31,750 nt of DNA from JBGTBQ01 sp041749275. GTDB lineage: Bacteria; Acidobacteriota; Blastocatellia; Pyrinomonadales; Pyrinomonadaceae. Within the stretch, counting starts at the first letter, position 1. Every line of letters starts with the position of its first letter. Under the pieces are notes generated by a model, which did no database searches, had not been told where the DNA came from, and saw only the letters and a list, made by a program, of their open reading frames with translations. Positions 31,337 through 31,750 of this stretch are shown here, one piece after another. Location of the stretch: assembly GCA_041749275.1 (NCBI GenBank), contig JBGTBQ010000385.1, positions 1 through 31,750 of the forward strand, given 5' to 3'. Both the position numbers and the translations under genes were made by a program.

Positions 31337-31609
31337 TCAGTCGCTAATAAAATCCACCGTGTCCACGATGCCAACGATGGCCGCGTCAACGGGCTTGTCC
31401 TTCATCCCTTCGGCGAGACGCGCCGACGAACCCGCGACGACGAGCACGCGCTCGTGGAAACCCGCGCCGACCGTGTCCACGGCGACGAAGTAACCGGAAG
31501 CCTCCGTGCCGTCGAGATTCAACGGGCGGACGAGCAGCAGCTTAGTGCCCTTCAGGCGCTCGTCCTTCTGCGTCGAGACGACCGTGCCGAGGATACGCGC
31601 GATAAGCAT
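31337..31609 (-). CDS. BMC vertex pentamer protein (EutN/CcmL family), third copy
   Basis: This 90-residue protein is the most canonical of the three: MLIARILGTVVSTQKDERLKG, KLLLVRPLNLDG (given separately from the start), FVAVDTVGAGFHERVLVVAG, SSARLAEGMKDKPVD and AAIVGIVDTVDF. GSSAR in the pore-side loop and the AIVGIVD ending are hallmark residues of EutN/CcmL proteins. The ATG at 31609 gives the conserved start; the open frame upstream (to 31639) is Arg-rich and unlikely. It is on the same strand as the other two vertex genes but separated from them by the two plus-strand tldD/tldE-like genes. The remaining BMC genes are expected beyond the right edge. Confidence 0.94.
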   Translation of the reverse strand: MLIARILGTVVSTQKDERLKGTKLLLVRPLNLDGTEASGYFVAVDTVGAGFHERVLVVAGSSARLAEGMKDKPVDAAIVGIVDTVDFISD

Positions 31610-31659
31610 AAGTAAAACTCGGCGGCGGCGAAAACACACGCCGCACGCCTCGGCTTCGC

Positions 31660-31709
31660 GGGTGGGGCATTCACCCCACCCTTGACCAAAGGGCGCTGCG
31701 CCCCTTTGG
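31660..31709. repeat. Two adjacent GC-rich hairpins
   Basis: GGGTGGGG (31660-31667) pairs with CCCCACCC (31674-31681), and CCAAAGGGCGC (31686-31696) pairs with GCGCCCCTTTGG (31698-31709) with one bulge. They lie just upstream of the third vertex gene. They may end transcription of a gene beyond the window or form another dispersed element. Nothing else is recognised in 31610-31750. Confidence 0.6.
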
Positions 31710-31750
31710 AAACCCAGCTAATATGGACAGCTTCCTCCCCGCCGCAAGCA

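Overview
The window is GC-rich (clearly above 60 %) chromosomal DNA from a Gram-negative-type bacterium. The combination of a near-complete division and cell wall (dcw) cluster, an FtsI with a PASTA domain, an LSm/Hfq-like protein with long low-complexity arms, bacterial microcompartment vertex proteins and exported TldD homologues suggests an Acidobacteriota-like organism, possibly Blastocatellia. That placement is an inference from gene content; there is no rRNA in the window to test it.

Left part (1-5100): the edge of an unknown minus-strand gene, a small plus-strand membrane protein (323-757), then a minus-strand run lying downstream of ftsZ: an Hfq-like RNA-binding protein, pdxA (vitamin B6 synthesis), a single-domain response regulator, and two exported proteins of unknown role. 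One of these two carries a pseudopilin-type C-terminal domain. A clear intrinsic terminator after ftsZ and a candidate promoter separate this run from the dcw operon.

Centre (5123-22901): one long minus-strand dcw operon, read right to left: mraZ, rsmH, ftsL, ftsI, murF, mraY, murD, ftsW, murG, murC, murB, ftsQ, ftsA, ftsZ. murE and ddl are absent from their usual places. The operon begins with a good sigma70 promoter followed by three GTGG repeats at 10-bp spacing, a classical MraZ operator. ftsW-murG, murC-murB and murB-ftsQ overlap by 1-4 bases. Several other junctions hold short, degenerate tandem and inverted repeats that run into the coding sequences, so the last residues of FtsW, MurG, MurD and MurF are repeat-encoded.

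Right part (23053-31750): plus-strand genes for a ZIP-family metal transporter, a TPM-domain membrane protein, a nucleotidyltransferase-fold protein with an altered active site, and a LemA lipoprotein. After a long palindrome comes the end of a bacterial microcompartment (BMC) locus on the minus strand. It holds three different EutN/CcmL-type vertex pentamers (BMC-P) and a small protein with an amphipathic N-terminal helix and a CxxCxxC tail. Inserted between the vertex genes on the opposite strand is a pair of exported TldD/TldE-like proteins, one with an intact zinc site and one without. The rest of the BMC locus (shell hexamers and enzymes) would lie beyond 31750. This BMC/TldD region is the most promising part of the window for new biology.
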